Assembly: GCF_002288925.2 (NCBI RefSeq)
Contig: NW_022098049.1
Coordinates: 7,579,991-7,643,990, forward strand
Direction: 5' to 3'
Length of the DNA: 64,000 bases
Source: Delphinapterus leucas
Taxonomy: Eukaryota; Chordata; Mammalia; Artiodactyla; Monodontidae
The notes under the pieces were generated by a model. It saw nothing but the letters and a program-made list of their open reading frames with translations. It did not search any database and was not told the DNA's origin. Position numbers and translations under genes: made by a program. This document shows positions 10,676 through 22,199 of this stretch, piece after piece (position 1 is the stretch's first letter; each line of letters begins with the position of its first letter).

Positions 10676-11500
10676 GGGGAACGCATCTGAATGGGACCAG
10701 AGAACTTCCTGGGGAAGCTCAGGCAACCAAGGCTTAAAGGCAAAAAAAAAAGACACATCCCTCCCTTTCCCTCCAGCACTCTCCCTTTCAGCTGGGGCTC
10801 ACCCTCCACGGCTCTTTGCTCTGGCCCCAGAGGTGCTCAGATGTGCTGCATGGAATCTGTTTATGGTAGTATTAGCGTATCGAGGCTTTCAGATGCTAAT
10901 GCCAGGTAGGGTAGATTAAATAAGAAAAAAATGTTCTGTCATGTGTACATCAACCATGGCATTAAAGCTAAAATATCAAAATCAATTATTGATTTGGTAG
11001 AATAGTTACCCAGAGTACAGATGCTCTTGGGGAAATTATATTTGGGAAGAAAAAGAGACTGCGCATCCTACTCTCATGAAAATCACACAAATAACAATTT
11101 GAAATTATAAAGAGGATGGGGTAGAGGATGATACAGGCTGGAAACCAAAGGATCACAAATACAAATGCTTACTGGAGCCAAGACAATAATGTTAATAAGA
11201 GAAGCAAGCTTGGTCAATTGAACAGACAGGCCATGACCAAGGCAAAATAATAACATTTGCCATTTAAGAAAGGCAGCCACTGAGTAACTAGCTTTAGCTG
11301 GCTTTTGCCATTTGTGAGAGGTTCAGTGTTATCAGACTGTCTGATTTTTCAAAACAAGCCCAAAATCCAATATTTACGTGAAATTTCCTGAAACTTAAAA
11401 GACAGCAACTAGGTCAAATCTGGTGGGAACACAAAACATCTGTGGGCTGCATGTGGCAAGTGGGCCACTAGTTTGTGAGCTCTGCAGTAACTACTGTGCA
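10676..11500. other. Unassigned non-coding
   Basis: No exon or repeat recognised. Composition is mixed, with an AT-rich middle (10920-11300). Confidence 0.45.
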
Positions 11501-11539
11501 AGAGAGGACGACCATGTCCAGGCAGGCTGGATCTTAGGG

Positions 11540-11800
11540 ACCACTTTGCAGAGAACATGGGATCTGGGATGAGCTTTAAAGGACGGCAGGATGCAGGTGG
11601 CTGGAGAGGAGTAGGAAGACCAGGTAAAGGTAAGGAGGTGTGGGAACAGCGTTTGGGAGCAGAAAGAAGACACCAGGCTGATAAGAACAGAAAGTCATAG
11701 GTGAGACTGGGTACAGGAGGAAGAAAAGTCAGACAGTAGGGGTCTTAAAAACAGGCAGAGGAATTCAGACCTGGTTTGATGGGCAAAGGAGAATTACTGT
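11540..11800 (-). mobile_element. L2 LINE fragment
   Basis: ggatctgggatgagctttaa, ggctggagaggagtaggaag, gtgtgggaacagcgtttggg and ggtcttaaaaacaggcagag follow the reverse complement of L2 (the 'gagctgagccttgaaggatg ... gggaacagcatgtgcaaag' block). It is strongly diverged. Confidence 0.5.
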
Positions 11801-11829
11801 CTGTAGCTGCATAAACAGAAAAGCCATGG

Positions 11830-13860
11830 TCAATTGCCACAGAGACAAAAGGCCTAAAAAATGGTGGCACATCTCAGGAGAAACCCACGTTTGGACAAAA
11901 GGCAAAGTTTTCAAGAGCACATTTGTATTAGGAGCTTCAGAAGAGGCAATCAGAGACTCATTAGATGTAGGAAATCGGCAGAAACCACAGGGCACTCTAA
12001 GCTGGACAGCCCACGAGGGGACGTACATTTATTTCACTGACTATATCGACGGCAACCGCGTGTGGGACTGAACGTGTGAGTGGGAGGGTTCTGTTAGACT
12101 CGCCTCCGTCACATCATCCCTAAACTCCCAGTTCATTGACCCCAAGGGCAGAGGTTCTCATGGAAAGGACCCATCCCCAGAAAGGGACTGCAGCGGCCAG
12201 TCAAATGTGCAGTGTTTCTCGGAAGTTGTGGGAGTCCTAAAGAATGCCTTTAAAAAAATTTCAGACATTTAGTGATCATAATCCGAGACCTCAAAACACG
12301 GGCGCAATGAGAATAGAAAAATGAAAACTGGGCAAATAAACATCCTAAAATTATTCAGCCCACAGGGTGTGAGGCTCAGCTGAAGGCCAGAAAGACAAAA
12401 ACAGGAGCCACATTCTCTGTAAAGGTGATGGGGAGCCCAAGAAAGATGTTAGGCAGGGTAAGATAAGCTGTATTTTATGAAGAGCAATAAACTGGAGGGG
12501 ACGAGCCAGGGTATAGCTGGGATCTATGAAGGCAAGTGTCACCAGCCGACAAGACCAACGGCTTCCTTTGGTTATGTCTGGGAACCAGTGACAATGAACC
12601 ATGGTGACCCCACAAAGACAGAGACGTAAGATGCAGCCCCTGGGAGCGAGGGGTAACAGAGCAATGCAGTTGTATCACAGCACCACCAACAGTGCGTGAC
12701 AGCTTTGCAAAGGATAAAGCATCTTTCCTGATATCCCCTCCCCCCATAAAGAAAATGTGGTCTCCTAGGAGGTACTGAAAATGATCATTCCTTTCTACTC
12801 CCTTTACCCACTTATCATATGTGGGTGGCTGCCCACAAAGACTGGCCCTAATGCCTGTGAAAGAGGAACAGGGAAACCTCCCTCCCCACGCTCTACTCAC
12901 GACCCATGAAATTAAAGACCGGTCTCTAACAACGACAGTCCTAGTGGTTCCTTAACAGTTGAGTCTCCCTTGACTGTAAGATCTGGAGGGAGTTACTTCA
13001 GGGAACACTAGACCAAAAAGAAAAGGAGGGCTTGGCAACCCACACTTACTTTCCTACAGGAAGCATGAAGGGAAAGGATTAGCAAAATAAACACTAGGAC
13101 ATACCATTAATGACGCTGAACAGCCCACCTTCCTTATAGAACTTCCAGAAACACACACAAGGAGACGGACTACTCAAGGAGTTTTGAACCATTAAGTTTT
13201 TTTTTTAAAAAAATGGCTCAGTGCCAGCCTGTGAGCATTAGTGAACACAGAATTTCATGAATGAAGAGAATTTTATGTACACTGGCTCAAACAAAATGAT
13301 CTTATCACTAGAATCGTTTTTGGTGGTCTAAATAAAATGAAGGAAAATGTAATTGCAATCATATTTGTCTATTCAAGTGCCATCTTCTAAAAACATTTTT
13401 TGTTCTAATTACTGAATTGGAGAGAGTCATCATGTGTATAGCAGCTAAAATACCCAGCCAACTGCAACCTTGACATCCTTGGAAAATAAAACAAACAAAA
13501 CAGGTTGGTTTTGTTTTTCTAAAGCTCTGGGAAGGCATCCATGATCAGTGTCACTCTGGCATTCAAATGTAGTTGGAATAAAGCTGATACCAGTTTTTGT
13601 GTTCCACAGGCAATAGCCAGACTTTCTTTAAAAACATGAAATGTTTACGCAAATCACAGTGGAAGGCTTGCTGCCTCTGGTTTCTGCTGTAACTTTATGT
13701 GTTTTAGCCATGCTGAGAAAAGTACCAACAATCCTCCAAATGTTGATTACAAATAAACAAAATAAGCGGCCAAGGCCTTAGAGGCACAGACGTAATAATG
13801 AACTCACTTAACTACTGGAAACTAGAAAATCACTGCCTGCTAACGACAGGTTTCCAAAAA
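11830..13860. other. Unassigned non-coding
   Basis: Two kilobases without a recognised gene. A possible further L2 remnant lies at about 12410-12520 (minus strand). The 13,190-13,700 part is AT-rich. Minus-strand frames at 12351-12602 and 12475-12900 show no protein signature. Confidence 0.45.
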
Positions 13861-13867
13861 GATCTGT

Positions 13868-14108
13868 TCTTTTTAGCCACCATTTATTTCTGAGGACCTA
13901 CTACGTGCCAGATATGGAACTAGGAGACGACATGTGTTACCTCTCTCAACACTCACAAGAAATCTGACGGGCAGGTTACATCTCGATTTTCCAGATGAGG
14001 AAAACAGGCTCAGAGAAGCACAGCAGTTTGGTCCAGGTCTCACGTACCATAGGGCAGAGCAGGTTCCTGAAACCAGGACGCCTGAGGTACAGCATGCTAC
14101 CTCTCTCA
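13868..14108 (-). mobile_element. MIR-family SINE
   Basis: tttatttctgaggacctactacgtgccag, ttttccagatgaggaaaacagg, ctcagagaagcacagcagtttgg and aaccaggacgcctgagg give a nearly complete MIR read from its 3' end, on the minus strand. Confidence 0.7.
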
Positions 14109-14133
14109 TACGACACTCCCCAAGAGGTGAAAA

Positions 14134-14162
14134 CGTTGTTTTTGTTTTTGTTTTTGTTTTTA
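14134..14162. repeat. (GTTTTT)n simple repeat
   Basis: About five units of gttttt, followed by aaattgaggtatagctgag, which resembles an L1-type tail start but is too short to assign. Confidence 0.85.
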
Positions 14163-14404
14163 AATTGAGGTATAGCTGAGTGAAAATGGGGTGGTAACCA
14201 AAAGCTGCTACATAATGACTGGCAGAGTTACTCTCAAGTAACTAGAAACAAAGCTGGCATTCATTTCGCTGATGTTTATCTCACCATGTATGTGAGATTC
14301 TATTTCCATTCACAGGTTAAGCCCATCACTTAGTTTCATATTAAAAAAAACAGCGTTCACAAAATCCGAGAGTCACGGCAGGTAACTCTCTCATGTACTG
14401 ATGG

Positions 14405-14570
14405 TGTCTGGAGGCCAGAATTCGTGAATTTTTAATCCTGCTTGAGCAAGATACTTAACGCCATGTGCTTCGGTTCCCTCCTCAGTAAAATGAGGGTAAG
14501 AACTTAAGTGGGTTAAAGCACACAGAGCGCTAAGAACACTGTCTGGTACATGGTAAGTGCTCAGGACAGG
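14405..14570 (+). mobile_element. MIR fragment
   Basis: gcttgagcaagatacttaacg, ggttccctcctcagtaaaatg, acactgtctggtacatgg and taagtgctcagg match the MIR 3' half. Confidence 0.65.
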
Positions 14571-14734
14571 TCAGCCACCCTTGCCTTCACGTTCCTATTT
14601 ACACCAGGACTGAGACGGGTGATAAAATTGAGAGCATCCATCATACTTCCTGACCTTAAAAACCTGTTCAACTATCTAAGCAAATGCACAGATGAGCAAA
14701 CAACCTTAATGTCTACGTGCTCATCATCATGAAA

Positions 14735-15055
14735 CAACACGGAAGCAAAAGTCTGTGCCCTCGGGGAACGTTAATCCTGGCACCAATGTATGAACAAGAT
14801 AAGACAGACTGACGGAGTTGAGGACACAGCTCAAGAGGGCACAGACCTTCGTGCCAAAGGAATGTGTGACAGAGGAAGAAGGGCTGAGGGAGGTAAAAGG
14901 GGGAGAGCGCACAATTTGAGGGAAGACTTCCTTGAAGGCCAGCCCAGAGGGAGCCCCTGAAGAGTGCCGCTCGGAGAAGGGCAGGAAGTGCATTCCTGGT
15001 AATAATGGGGCCCCAAGGAACCAGACAGAAACAGGGATGAGCGTGGCATGAGGGA
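14735..15055 (-). mobile_element. L2 LINE fragment
   Basis: gtctgtgccctcggggaacg, gggaagacttccttgaaggcc, gtgccgctcggagaagggcagg and gcattcctggtaataatgg follow the L2 reverse complement ('ggcttcctggaggaggtg ... gggcattccagg'). Confidence 0.6.
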
Positions 15056-15104
15056 AATCAGAAGCTGTTAAGCAGAATTATTTGATTCTGATCGAACCAA
15101 GGTG

Positions 15105-15235
15105 GATTGCATAAGCACTTAGAGGCCAGGGACTGGGCCCCATACATCTATCTGTGTCCAGTTCCGGCCCGGAGGCATAGTGCCCTGCAGCAAAATACTG
15201 GCTAGGTGGATGAAAGTATAGAGGGATGGAAGGAC
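15105..15235 (+). mobile_element. L2 LINE 3' end fragment
   Basis: gaggccagggactgggccccatacatctatctgtg and cataaggcactg-like text (catagtgccctgcagcaaaat) resemble the L2 3' end 'agggcagggactgtgtc ... cctggcacatagtagg'. Confidence 0.45.
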
Positions 15236-15392
15236 CACTTGAAGGATGCTGGGGAATAAGAGATAAGATGGGGCTGGTGAGGTCATTTCAGATTAGCAAG
15301 ACCATGAACAAACAGAATGAGTGCCAGCAGAGAGGGTGCCATGTACCCACTCTTTCAGTCACACCCTCTGATGAATACTGCTGAGTGTCCTT

Positions 15393-15457
15393 TATCTATC
15401 TATCTACCTACCTATCTACCTATGTATCTATCTACCTATCTATCGATCTATCTATCT
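15393..15457. repeat. (TATC)n microsatellite
   Basis: About 65 bp of tatc units with interruptions by tacc, tatg and gatc units. It is likely length-variable between individuals. Confidence 0.95.
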
Positions 15458-16704
15458 TTGAGATGGGAGGCCAACTGATTTTGGGGGGAGGCTAATTTTT
15501 CCAGCCCAAGGGAAACAGTTCGATGGAGATATAAACTCTGAGGACCAGAGACTTGAAGGCCAGCTCTATGAGCAAACCCCCAAGCCCTCAGCACTATGAA
15601 TTTCTCATTTGCGATCTAGGAATAAGGCATATCCCCCAAGGTTGGTGTGCAAACTACCAGAGCTAGGTTACGTCGAGGGCCATGGTCACATGGTCTACAG
15701 GGCATCCTTAGCTATTTCTGCCCTTTAATAAAGTAAACGCCAAAAGGGCCACAGCTGGTTTTATCAACTTTGTACTCCGAGTCCTTCGCACTCAGTCTAG
15801 CATACGGGAGGGATCCAGAGAAGGTTTGATAAATTGATCTGACGTTTCCCTAAACTCATAGACGGGCACTAGGTGGCCCCGTCGGGTCTCTGCGGTGACT
15901 TTCTCCTGCCCAGGTCCCTCTCCCTGGAATGCTCTGCACAGTCTAGCAAGCACCAAGAAGCAGAGAGGCATCCCCAAGCGCGGCTTTCAAACCTGCTCCA
16001 GTCCCCCTCCATCAACACTACATGGAACTCCTCTCTGCTGAACTCCCGCCATACAGAGGGCTCCATTAGCGGTGCCAGATGGCTCTCCTGCTAATTGATG
16101 CAAATACAGGAAGCTTACCTCCTCAACCAAGCTGGAAACTACTTGAGGCTTTTCGTCTGTGGCTTTTTCTTCTGTTAAAGCTGGGATTTTAATCCATTTC
16201 TAACCTTTTTGCTTCTAGTATCTGACTTCAAGAGCACCATTCCTCAAACTTAGTTCCCCAGAACTGACCCCTCAGAGTAATGCCCTTCTTTCACAACAGC
16301 CACTGTAGAAAAACACCCCCTGGTGAAACAGCTGTTAATAAAAAGGAGGTTTTTTAAGAGGATACAGAGCCCCTCTGACAGGTATGAGCTCCCTGCCCAG
16401 GCTTACCAGGAAATGTTTTATCTGGAGCTGCAGTGTCCTACCTGCAATCCTGCAGTTACAGAGCTCAGCCGGCTCTTACGCATCAGGAAATGTGACATTC
16501 TGAAGTCTGGTCTGCACATCAACTGAACAAATATGCATTAACCACCTTCACCTAGAGATTCCAGGCTCCTCTTTCTTCCCAGGTTTTGTAGGATTTTGTG
16601 GGACAGCTGGGGAAGCCTTCTTGGAAACAGGAGCTTACCCGAGCCCGGGCTATGGGATGCCCTCATGCAGCCTAGTCCTCTCGGGGGTGTGTACCCGACT
16701 TCAT
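15458..16704. other. Unassigned, with possible L2 piece
   Basis: A weak L2-like stretch (ctgcccaggtccctctccctgg, gaatgctctgcacagtc) lies at about 15905-16040. No exon recognised. Confidence 0.4.
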
Positions 16705-16719
16705 AAAGAACCCCTGAAG

Positions 16720-16913
16720 GGCTTCCCTGGTGGCGCAGTGGTTGAGGGTCCGCCTGCCGATGCAGGGGACACGGGTTCGTGTCCCGGTCGGGAAGATCCC
16801 ACATGCCGCGGAGCGGCTGGGCCCGTGAGCCATGGCCATTGGGCCTGCGCGTCCGGAGCTCCGCGACGGGAGAGGCCACAACAGCCAGAGGCCTGCGTAC
16901 CGCCAAAAAAAAA
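16720..16913 (+). mobile_element. Short-type CHR SINE
   Basis: Full short-type body with gggttcgtgtcccgg. Target-site duplications are aaagaacccctgaag (16705-16719) and aaagaaccccttaag (16914-16928), one mismatch. Relative to other copies it lacks about eight bases in the ggagcctgtgctccgc region (here ggagctccgc), probably a slip between the two gct/ctc words. Confidence 0.97.
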
Positions 16914-16928
16914 AAAGAACCCCTTAAG

Positions 16929-18570
16929 TCCTTCCAGCCATCCCTCATGCCAATGGTGGTCCTTCTTCCCAGGCTACAGTCATGTCTATGAGGCCTTTCT
17001 AAATGTCGACCCCCCCCTCCCCGCCCCCATCAATCCCAAGCCCCTTGCCGGTTTTGCCTTGGGACCATTTCCTTGCAGGTGCTTTGAACCATAAAACCTT
17101 GCATTTGAACACACAGGATGTTACTTCTCCTTCCTCTCCTTGTACCAGAAATGGCCAATTTTAGGGCCTTATCAAATAAACTTTTCCCTCCTTGCTTTGA
17201 TATGCTTCTAAGCGGATGACATGTGGCCTGGGGTAAAGGGGTGAGGATTATAAGGGTTCTTGACACATTCAATGCATCATTCTAAAGAAGGCCTTCACAA
17301 GTAGGAGCGACTTATCTTCTGAAACCAAAGAACTGCTCTGCAGGCTAAGGAACAGAAAAGACGAGCTGCCAAGTTACCATTTCAGGAATCCAGTTATCTT
17401 GACTTTTTCCCTGGGGCTTGCTTCTGCTGCAACTAAAAATGAACCTCGGGTTCTTGTATATATATTCACACACCCTTCTAGCCAAAAAATGAGGCAAACT
17501 GGTATGTAAATGGAAACATTACAGAGCACTCTTAGAATGTGGAAGTCAAATTCTCCTGTTGAAAAAACTCAGAGATGAAACCAGGATTGACACCCAAAGA
17601 AGAATTCTGGAGACAGAAATACATAATTGCTAGAGTATATATTCCAAGTGGATTAATTTCAGAAAAAATCATTTCTTAAGACCTCGGCCAAACAGTTTCC
17701 TGTTCATCTGCCCCCTCATCTCTGTCTCCGCACGTCCCTACTCCGGGGCTGGCTGTCCTCACTGAGAGAAAAGGGCTGCACGAAGTCACCTCCTGCCACT
17801 TCCCCACGATGTCCCGGAGAAACAAAACTGGAAGGTGTTGAGATGGCAACACCTACAGAGCAAAACTACTGATTATCTTCCTCTTGCCCTCAGGCTCCCA
17901 GGGAGGAGAGAGATGAGGGGAGGAGGGAGCAGAAAGGGGGAAGAAGGGGTAGGTGCGTCTGACAAATGAGAGGGTGAAGGAATACAGAAATGAATGGTGT
18001 GAATCAGTACAGTGAACAAATGAATACGTTTCATCCACTCCTTGAAAAAGCAGCCAGACCCGCCATTTACTTATCAGGAGGTAACATTCATTCAGACTTA
18101 CATTTTCAGACGTGAGTTAATTCATTAGATCCCAAGCCACTATACGTCAAGGTTCTCCAAACTGCGGAAAAGCCTGATAACTCCTGGACTTCCGAGAATC
18201 ACCTGTTACACCCCACTGCTTACGAGGGGACACTGAGAAGACAATGTGCAAGCAGTTCACACGCAGCTGAGTCCATGCCTGTTTCCTCACTGTACTGGAC
18301 CAGGTCATCCTCAAGCCCAGGTGAGGCAGCCCCCACCCCACTTCCTTAGAACGCTGTCCCAAAAGCTGCTGAAAAGGAGCCGAACCAGAAATCGGAGTTT
18401 TCTCTCTCCTCCGTACGCTTCCTCCTCCCACCCTCCAAGCCCACCGGATGCTATGTAAAAATCCATGAAAAGCAGACAATGGTGGCGTGGGGAGGACAAA
18501 AACTGAATCTACATCACGCACATGTGCGTTCATACATTTAACATGTATGGAGTGGAAGGCCAAAATAAGC
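16929..18570. other. Unassigned non-coding
   Basis: No exon or strong repeat recognised. It contains a C-rich tract (17010-17037) and a purine-rich tract (17890-17950). Confidence 0.45.
17010..17037 (-). other. C-rich tract, potential G-quadruplex on minus strand
   Basis: Four C runs of 8, 4, 5 and 3 bases with loops of 1, 1 and 6. It fits the simple G3+N1-7 pattern on the minus strand. Formation is inferred only. Confidence 0.6.
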
Positions 18571-18574
18571 CAGG

Positions 18575-18850
18575 TTCTGAGGCTACAACGGTGAACAGGA
18601 CTCCTTCCTCGTTGCCAAGGAGCTTACAGGCTATCTGAGTAGGTGGCTAATAAGACAAGTAGTTAAGATGCAGTGATCAGTTTTGTAACAGAAGCACGAA
18701 TAAAACACTTAACAGAGCAACCAACTACCTGTCCTCCACTGGAGGGAAGGTCCTACAGAGCAGGGCACCTCTTAGCTGGGCTTTACAGAAGAGCTGGAGG
18801 TGAATGGTAAGCCAAGGGGAGGAGGAAGGTGCCTTGCCATTCCAGGCTCT
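18575..18850 (-). mobile_element. L2 LINE fragment
   Basis: ggctacaacggtgaacagg, ttgccaaggagcttacaggc, gcagtgatcagttttgtaac and gctttacagaagagctggagg fit the reverse complement of the L2 3' region. Confidence 0.55.
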
Positions 18851-19054
18851 AAATCAGAAGAGCCGCGAAACTTTCTAAAGGTCGATTATTGCAGAGCTCC
18901 ATTCCTGGGCCAGATTCTTTTCCACTTACAATTGTCTCATGTCCCCCTGTGTGCATAAGTGAACTTATACAAAGCAATGGCCCTGATGGAGGATTTCTTT
19001 TACCTCACTATGGGAACACTGGATGATTTTTAAAAAAAAAAAAAGCAAGCTCTG
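18851..19054. other. Unassigned non-coding
   Basis: Short linker with a 13-base A run at 19031-19043; no element identified. Confidence 0.4.
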
Positions 19055-19230
19055 AAATTGTTTTTAAGCCCACAGTTCAAATACTGCTACTGATTTTACT
19101 GTGTGACTCTGGGCATGTTGCACAATCTCTCTGTGCTTTCAGTTGTATTATCTATAAAGCAGAGATGAAACTACCTCATCAGAATGCTGTGTGATCAGAG
19201 GACCAGATGTCTATAAACTGGTTTTTAACG
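19055..19230 (+). mobile_element. MIR SINE, diverged
   Basis: ttactgtgtgactctgggcatg, caatctctctgtgctttcag and gtattatctataaagcagag match the MIR core and 3' half. Confidence 0.65.
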
Positions 19231-19454
19231 CTAAGATACTATTGTTTTCATCGGTAATCATGCCACATTTATGCAGTTAGCAGCTTAGGCTGGAATTCTG
19301 TTGCTTAAAGTACTTGGCAAGTACTAAAAAGTGAGAAAATTGGCCCTGACTGTAGCCCTGCTCAACGACTGACACTCAGTGACTCCAGAACAAGCCTCTG
19401 CATTCCTAGGCTCAGCATCTACAGAACCGCCCTTTCTTTTCCAAAGTCTGCTCC

Positions 19455-19580
19455 CCATATTGCACCCAAGCACCTGGAGACCTTGTTAAAATCCAAACTC
19501 TGACTCAACAGGTCTAGAGTGGAATTCAGCATCTCTAAGGAGCTCCCAGGTGATGTTGCCGCTGGTCCCCAAACCTTTTC
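19455..19580 (-). mobile_element. MER5A-like hAT fragment
   Basis: agcacctggagaccttgttaaaa, gactcaacaggtctagagtgg and agctcccaggtgatgttgccgc match MER5A read on the minus strand. Ends are missing. Confidence 0.6.
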
Positions 19581-19771
19581 AAATCAAGGGTGGCTGCCTC
19601 ACCCGCTAAGGGCGGAGTCAGTGACCCAGCTGAAACAGCTCTTTAATTTCTGGCTCTTTCCCAACTTCCAACATCCATCCCTATGCTCCAGCAAACCATC
19701 ATTTCCTGAAACCAAACTGCCTCATGACACATTAAATCACCCCTGAGTCACACTGTGGTCACAAGACTTTT

Positions 19772-20251
19772 TTGTTTTTCCAATTATCTTTTTTTTTTTT
19801 AAACATCTTTAGCGGCGTATAATTGCTTTACAATGGTGTGTTAGTTTCTGCTGTATAACAAAGTGAATCAGCTATACATATACATATATCCCCGTATCTC
19901 TTCCCTCTTGTGTCTCCCTCCCTCCCACCCTCCCTATCCCACCCCTCTAGGCGGTGACAAAGCACGGAGCAGACCTCCCTGTGCTCTACGGCTGCTTCCC
20001 ACTAGCTATCTGTTTTATGTTTGGTAGTGTATATATGTCCATGCCACTCTCTCACCTCGTCCCAGCTTACCCTTACCCCTCCCCGTGTCCTCAAGTCCAT
20101 TCTTTAGTAGGTCTGTGTCTTTATTCCCGTCTTGCCCCTAGGTTCTTCACGACCATTTTTTCTTTAGATTCCATATATATGTGTTAGCATATGGTATTTG
20201 TTTTCCTCTTTGTGACTTACTTCACTCTGTATGACAGACTCTAGGTCCACC
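19772..20251 (-). mobile_element. 5'-truncated L1 (cetartiodactyl type)
   Basis: The reverse complement holds gtgaagtaagtcacaaag, aataccatatgctaacaca and the 3' UTR, ending in a T run here (19790-19801). The words gtgtgttagtttctgctgtataac and agtgaatcagctatacatatac are the familiar whale/ruminant L1 3' UTR. Near-identical direct repeats cacaagacttttt (about 19760) and cacaagacatttta (about 20252) mark the target site. Only the 3' ~480 bp was inserted. Confidence 0.93.
19916..19945 (-). other. G-rich tract of L1 3' UTR (minus strand)
   Basis: Seven C runs of 3-4 with loops of 1-3 bases on the plus strand, i.e. a polyguanine tract on the sense strand of the L1. Such tracts are known from mammalian L1 3' UTRs and can fold as G-quadruplexes. 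Confidence 0.75.
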
Positions 20252-20264
20252 CACAAGACATTTT

Positions 20265-20698
20265 ATGACGACAGCAAAAGCTCCAATTCTGACAGCAGAG
20301 CCAGAAGTAGTAAGGACCCCGCCCGCCACCCCGGCACAGTCAGCCACGGAGCTGGGCAGGAATCACCAAATTAGCTGTGTACTCCACAGCCTCAGGGATC
20401 ACCCACGTGACCACCACTCACCACTGGGTCACCTTCCTTGGAATTTTTGGGGGGTAAAGGATCATATATCTCCTGAGACATAAATGCCCCATGTCTGGCA
20501 GAGGGCTAGGTGCCTGAATACCTGTGCAGTAAGTGAAGGGGGAACATCAGCCAGCTCACCAGCATGTACTGGACGCGCACCACGTCTGGGCCTGGCAGTG
20601 GCCCAGGGGCTGAGAAAGGCACAGGACGTGGCTTCGCCCGCCCACCACCGAGACTCGCACCCCTGCGGGAGTGCAGGGCACTCTGCTGGTCACCCTGC
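20265..20698. other. Unassigned non-coding
   Basis: A weak L2-like reverse-complement stretch is possible at about 20560-20640 (catgtactggacgcgcaccacgtc). No exon recognised. Confidence 0.4.
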
Positions 20699-20699
20699 A

Positions 20700-20795
20700 C
20701 GTCACTATCTCACTTCCCAACCCTCACGATAACCACGCGACGCACGTATTAATATCCACACGCTACAGATGAGGAAATGGGACAACACGAGCAAC
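20700..20795 (-). mobile_element. MIR fragment
   Basis: ctcacttcccaaccctcacgataacc then acgctacagatgaggaaatggg, the MIR 3' region on the minus strand. Confidence 0.55.
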
Positions 20796-20820
20796 GACCC
20801 ACGTAAAGAAACGCTGGCTG

Positions 20821-21031
20821 GGCCTCCCTGGTGGCGCAGTGGTCGAGAGTCCGCCTGCCGATGCAGGGGACATGGGTTCGTGCCCCGGTCCGGGAGGATC
20901 CCACATGTCGCGGAGCGGCTGGGCCCGTGAGCCATGGCCGCTGAGCCTGCGCGTCCGGAGCCTGTGCTCCGCAACGGGAGAGGCCACAGCAGTGAGAGGC
21001 CCGCGTACCGCAAAAAAGCAACAACAACAAA
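20821..21031 (+). mobile_element. Short-type CHR SINE
   Basis: Near-consensus short type with gggttcgtgccccgg. It has an exact 16-base target-site duplication, aaagaaacgctggctg, at 20805-20820 and 21032-21047. The tail is a mixed caaaaaagcaacaacaac form. The exact duplication suggests a fairly young insertion. Confidence 0.98.
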
Positions 21032-21334
21032 AAAGAAACGCTGGCTGCTATTCTAAGTAAGTGTTCTCTCCTAATCACAGAGGGTGTTTCCATCCAACAA
21101 CCAAAACGAACTGCCTTTTGCCCACGCTGAGACTTCTGTGACCTGGAGCTAGTTCTCTTCTTACTCTTACGATTCTCATAGCTCTGATACGAAGCATCAG
21201 ATGATGGGTCCTGAGGCAGAGTAAAGACACGGTGCCCAGAAAGGTAGCACCGTTTCTCCAGGTGCCTCAGTGATCCCTGCATCCCATGAAGCCCCGCCTC
21301 CTTCAGCCACCTGGGCCACACCTCACACAAAGAG

Positions 21335-21470
21335 AAACGTGACCCAGCAGAAACTGCAGGAGCTGCACAGAGCTGGGTGTGAATCCCAAACCCACCACGT
21401 GTCAGCTGTGTGGTGCCTTTAACTCTCTCAGCACCTCCACCAGGAGGGTAGCAACTGCAGCTTCCTGACT
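21335..21470 (+). mobile_element. MIR fragment
   Basis: ctgggtgtgaatcccaaaccc, caccacgtgtcagctgtgtgg and tttaactctctcagcacctc resemble the MIR 5' half. Confidence 0.5.
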
Positions 21471-21621
21471 GTTGGAAGGAGGACATGAGACAATGTATAT
21501 TTAAAGTGCGTTTAATGTGTTTAAAGACACCATGGCCTTCCACAAATCCAACCTCTCTGCTCCCCTATCAGGGCCATTGCTTTGCTGCTTCAGCGTGGAG
21601 AGCATTAAGAGTTCCATGTCC

Positions 21622-21830
21622 ATGGGTTTCGCTGGTGGCCCAGTGGTTGGGAGTCCGCCTGCTGATGCAGGGGACACGGGTTCGTGCCCCAGTCCGGGAA
21701 GATCCCACATGCCGCCGAGCAGCTGAGCCCGTGAGCCATGGCCGCTGAGCCTGCGTGTCCGGAGCCTGCGCTCCGCAACAGGAGAGGCCACAACAGTGAG
21801 AGGCCCGCATACCAGGGAAAAAAAAAAAAA
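21622..21830 (+). mobile_element. Short-type CHR SINE
   Basis: Short-type body with gggttcgtgccccag. Exact 15-base target-site duplication aagagttccatgtcc at 21607-21621 and 21831-21845. The 5' end is altered (atgggtttcgctggtggccc), which weakens the A-box-like motif. Confidence 0.97.
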
Positions 21831-21845
21831 AAGAGTTCCATGTCC

Positions 21846-22195
21846 TACTTGGCTAATGAGAAGAGAGAATTACTTGAACAGAAGTCAAGTCAGCAAAAGG
21901 CCAACTCCAGCAGCCACTGGAAGTCACAGTCCAATTACAAATTACAAGTGACTCTCTGGTGTAACTTGGAAGAAAATGGAAGCCATTAAAAAGATGATGA
22001 GATGCCTTCTTTTTAAAGTTAACGTATCTGGAAGTCGAAAAGATGATCACAGCCAAGTTACAGGAATGTGGAAAGGGCCTAGCATATAACAGGGAGGGGA
22101 ATATTAAAAATGTCCTAAATTTTCTCCCCGATGGGAAAGTCCTGGCGGTAACTTTTTTTTTTTCTGCAAAGACTGTACCATAATGATTACCCAAG
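21846..22195. other. Unassigned non-coding
   Basis: No gene or repeat recognised; a 13-base T run lies at 22153-22165. Confidence 0.45.
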
Positions 22196-22199
22196 AAGC

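Noticed and set aside
15393..15457. CRISPR-like repeat array
   Set aside because: The repeat is a tetranucleotide microsatellite without spacers, and the DNA is mammalian.
16621..17094. 157-codon open frame on the plus strand
   Set aside because: The middle is a short-type CHR SINE.
20749..21543. 264-codon open frame on the minus strand
   Set aside because: A large part is the antisense of a CHR SINE, plus MIR; the protein-like text is that of SINE antisense frames seen repeatedly in the window.
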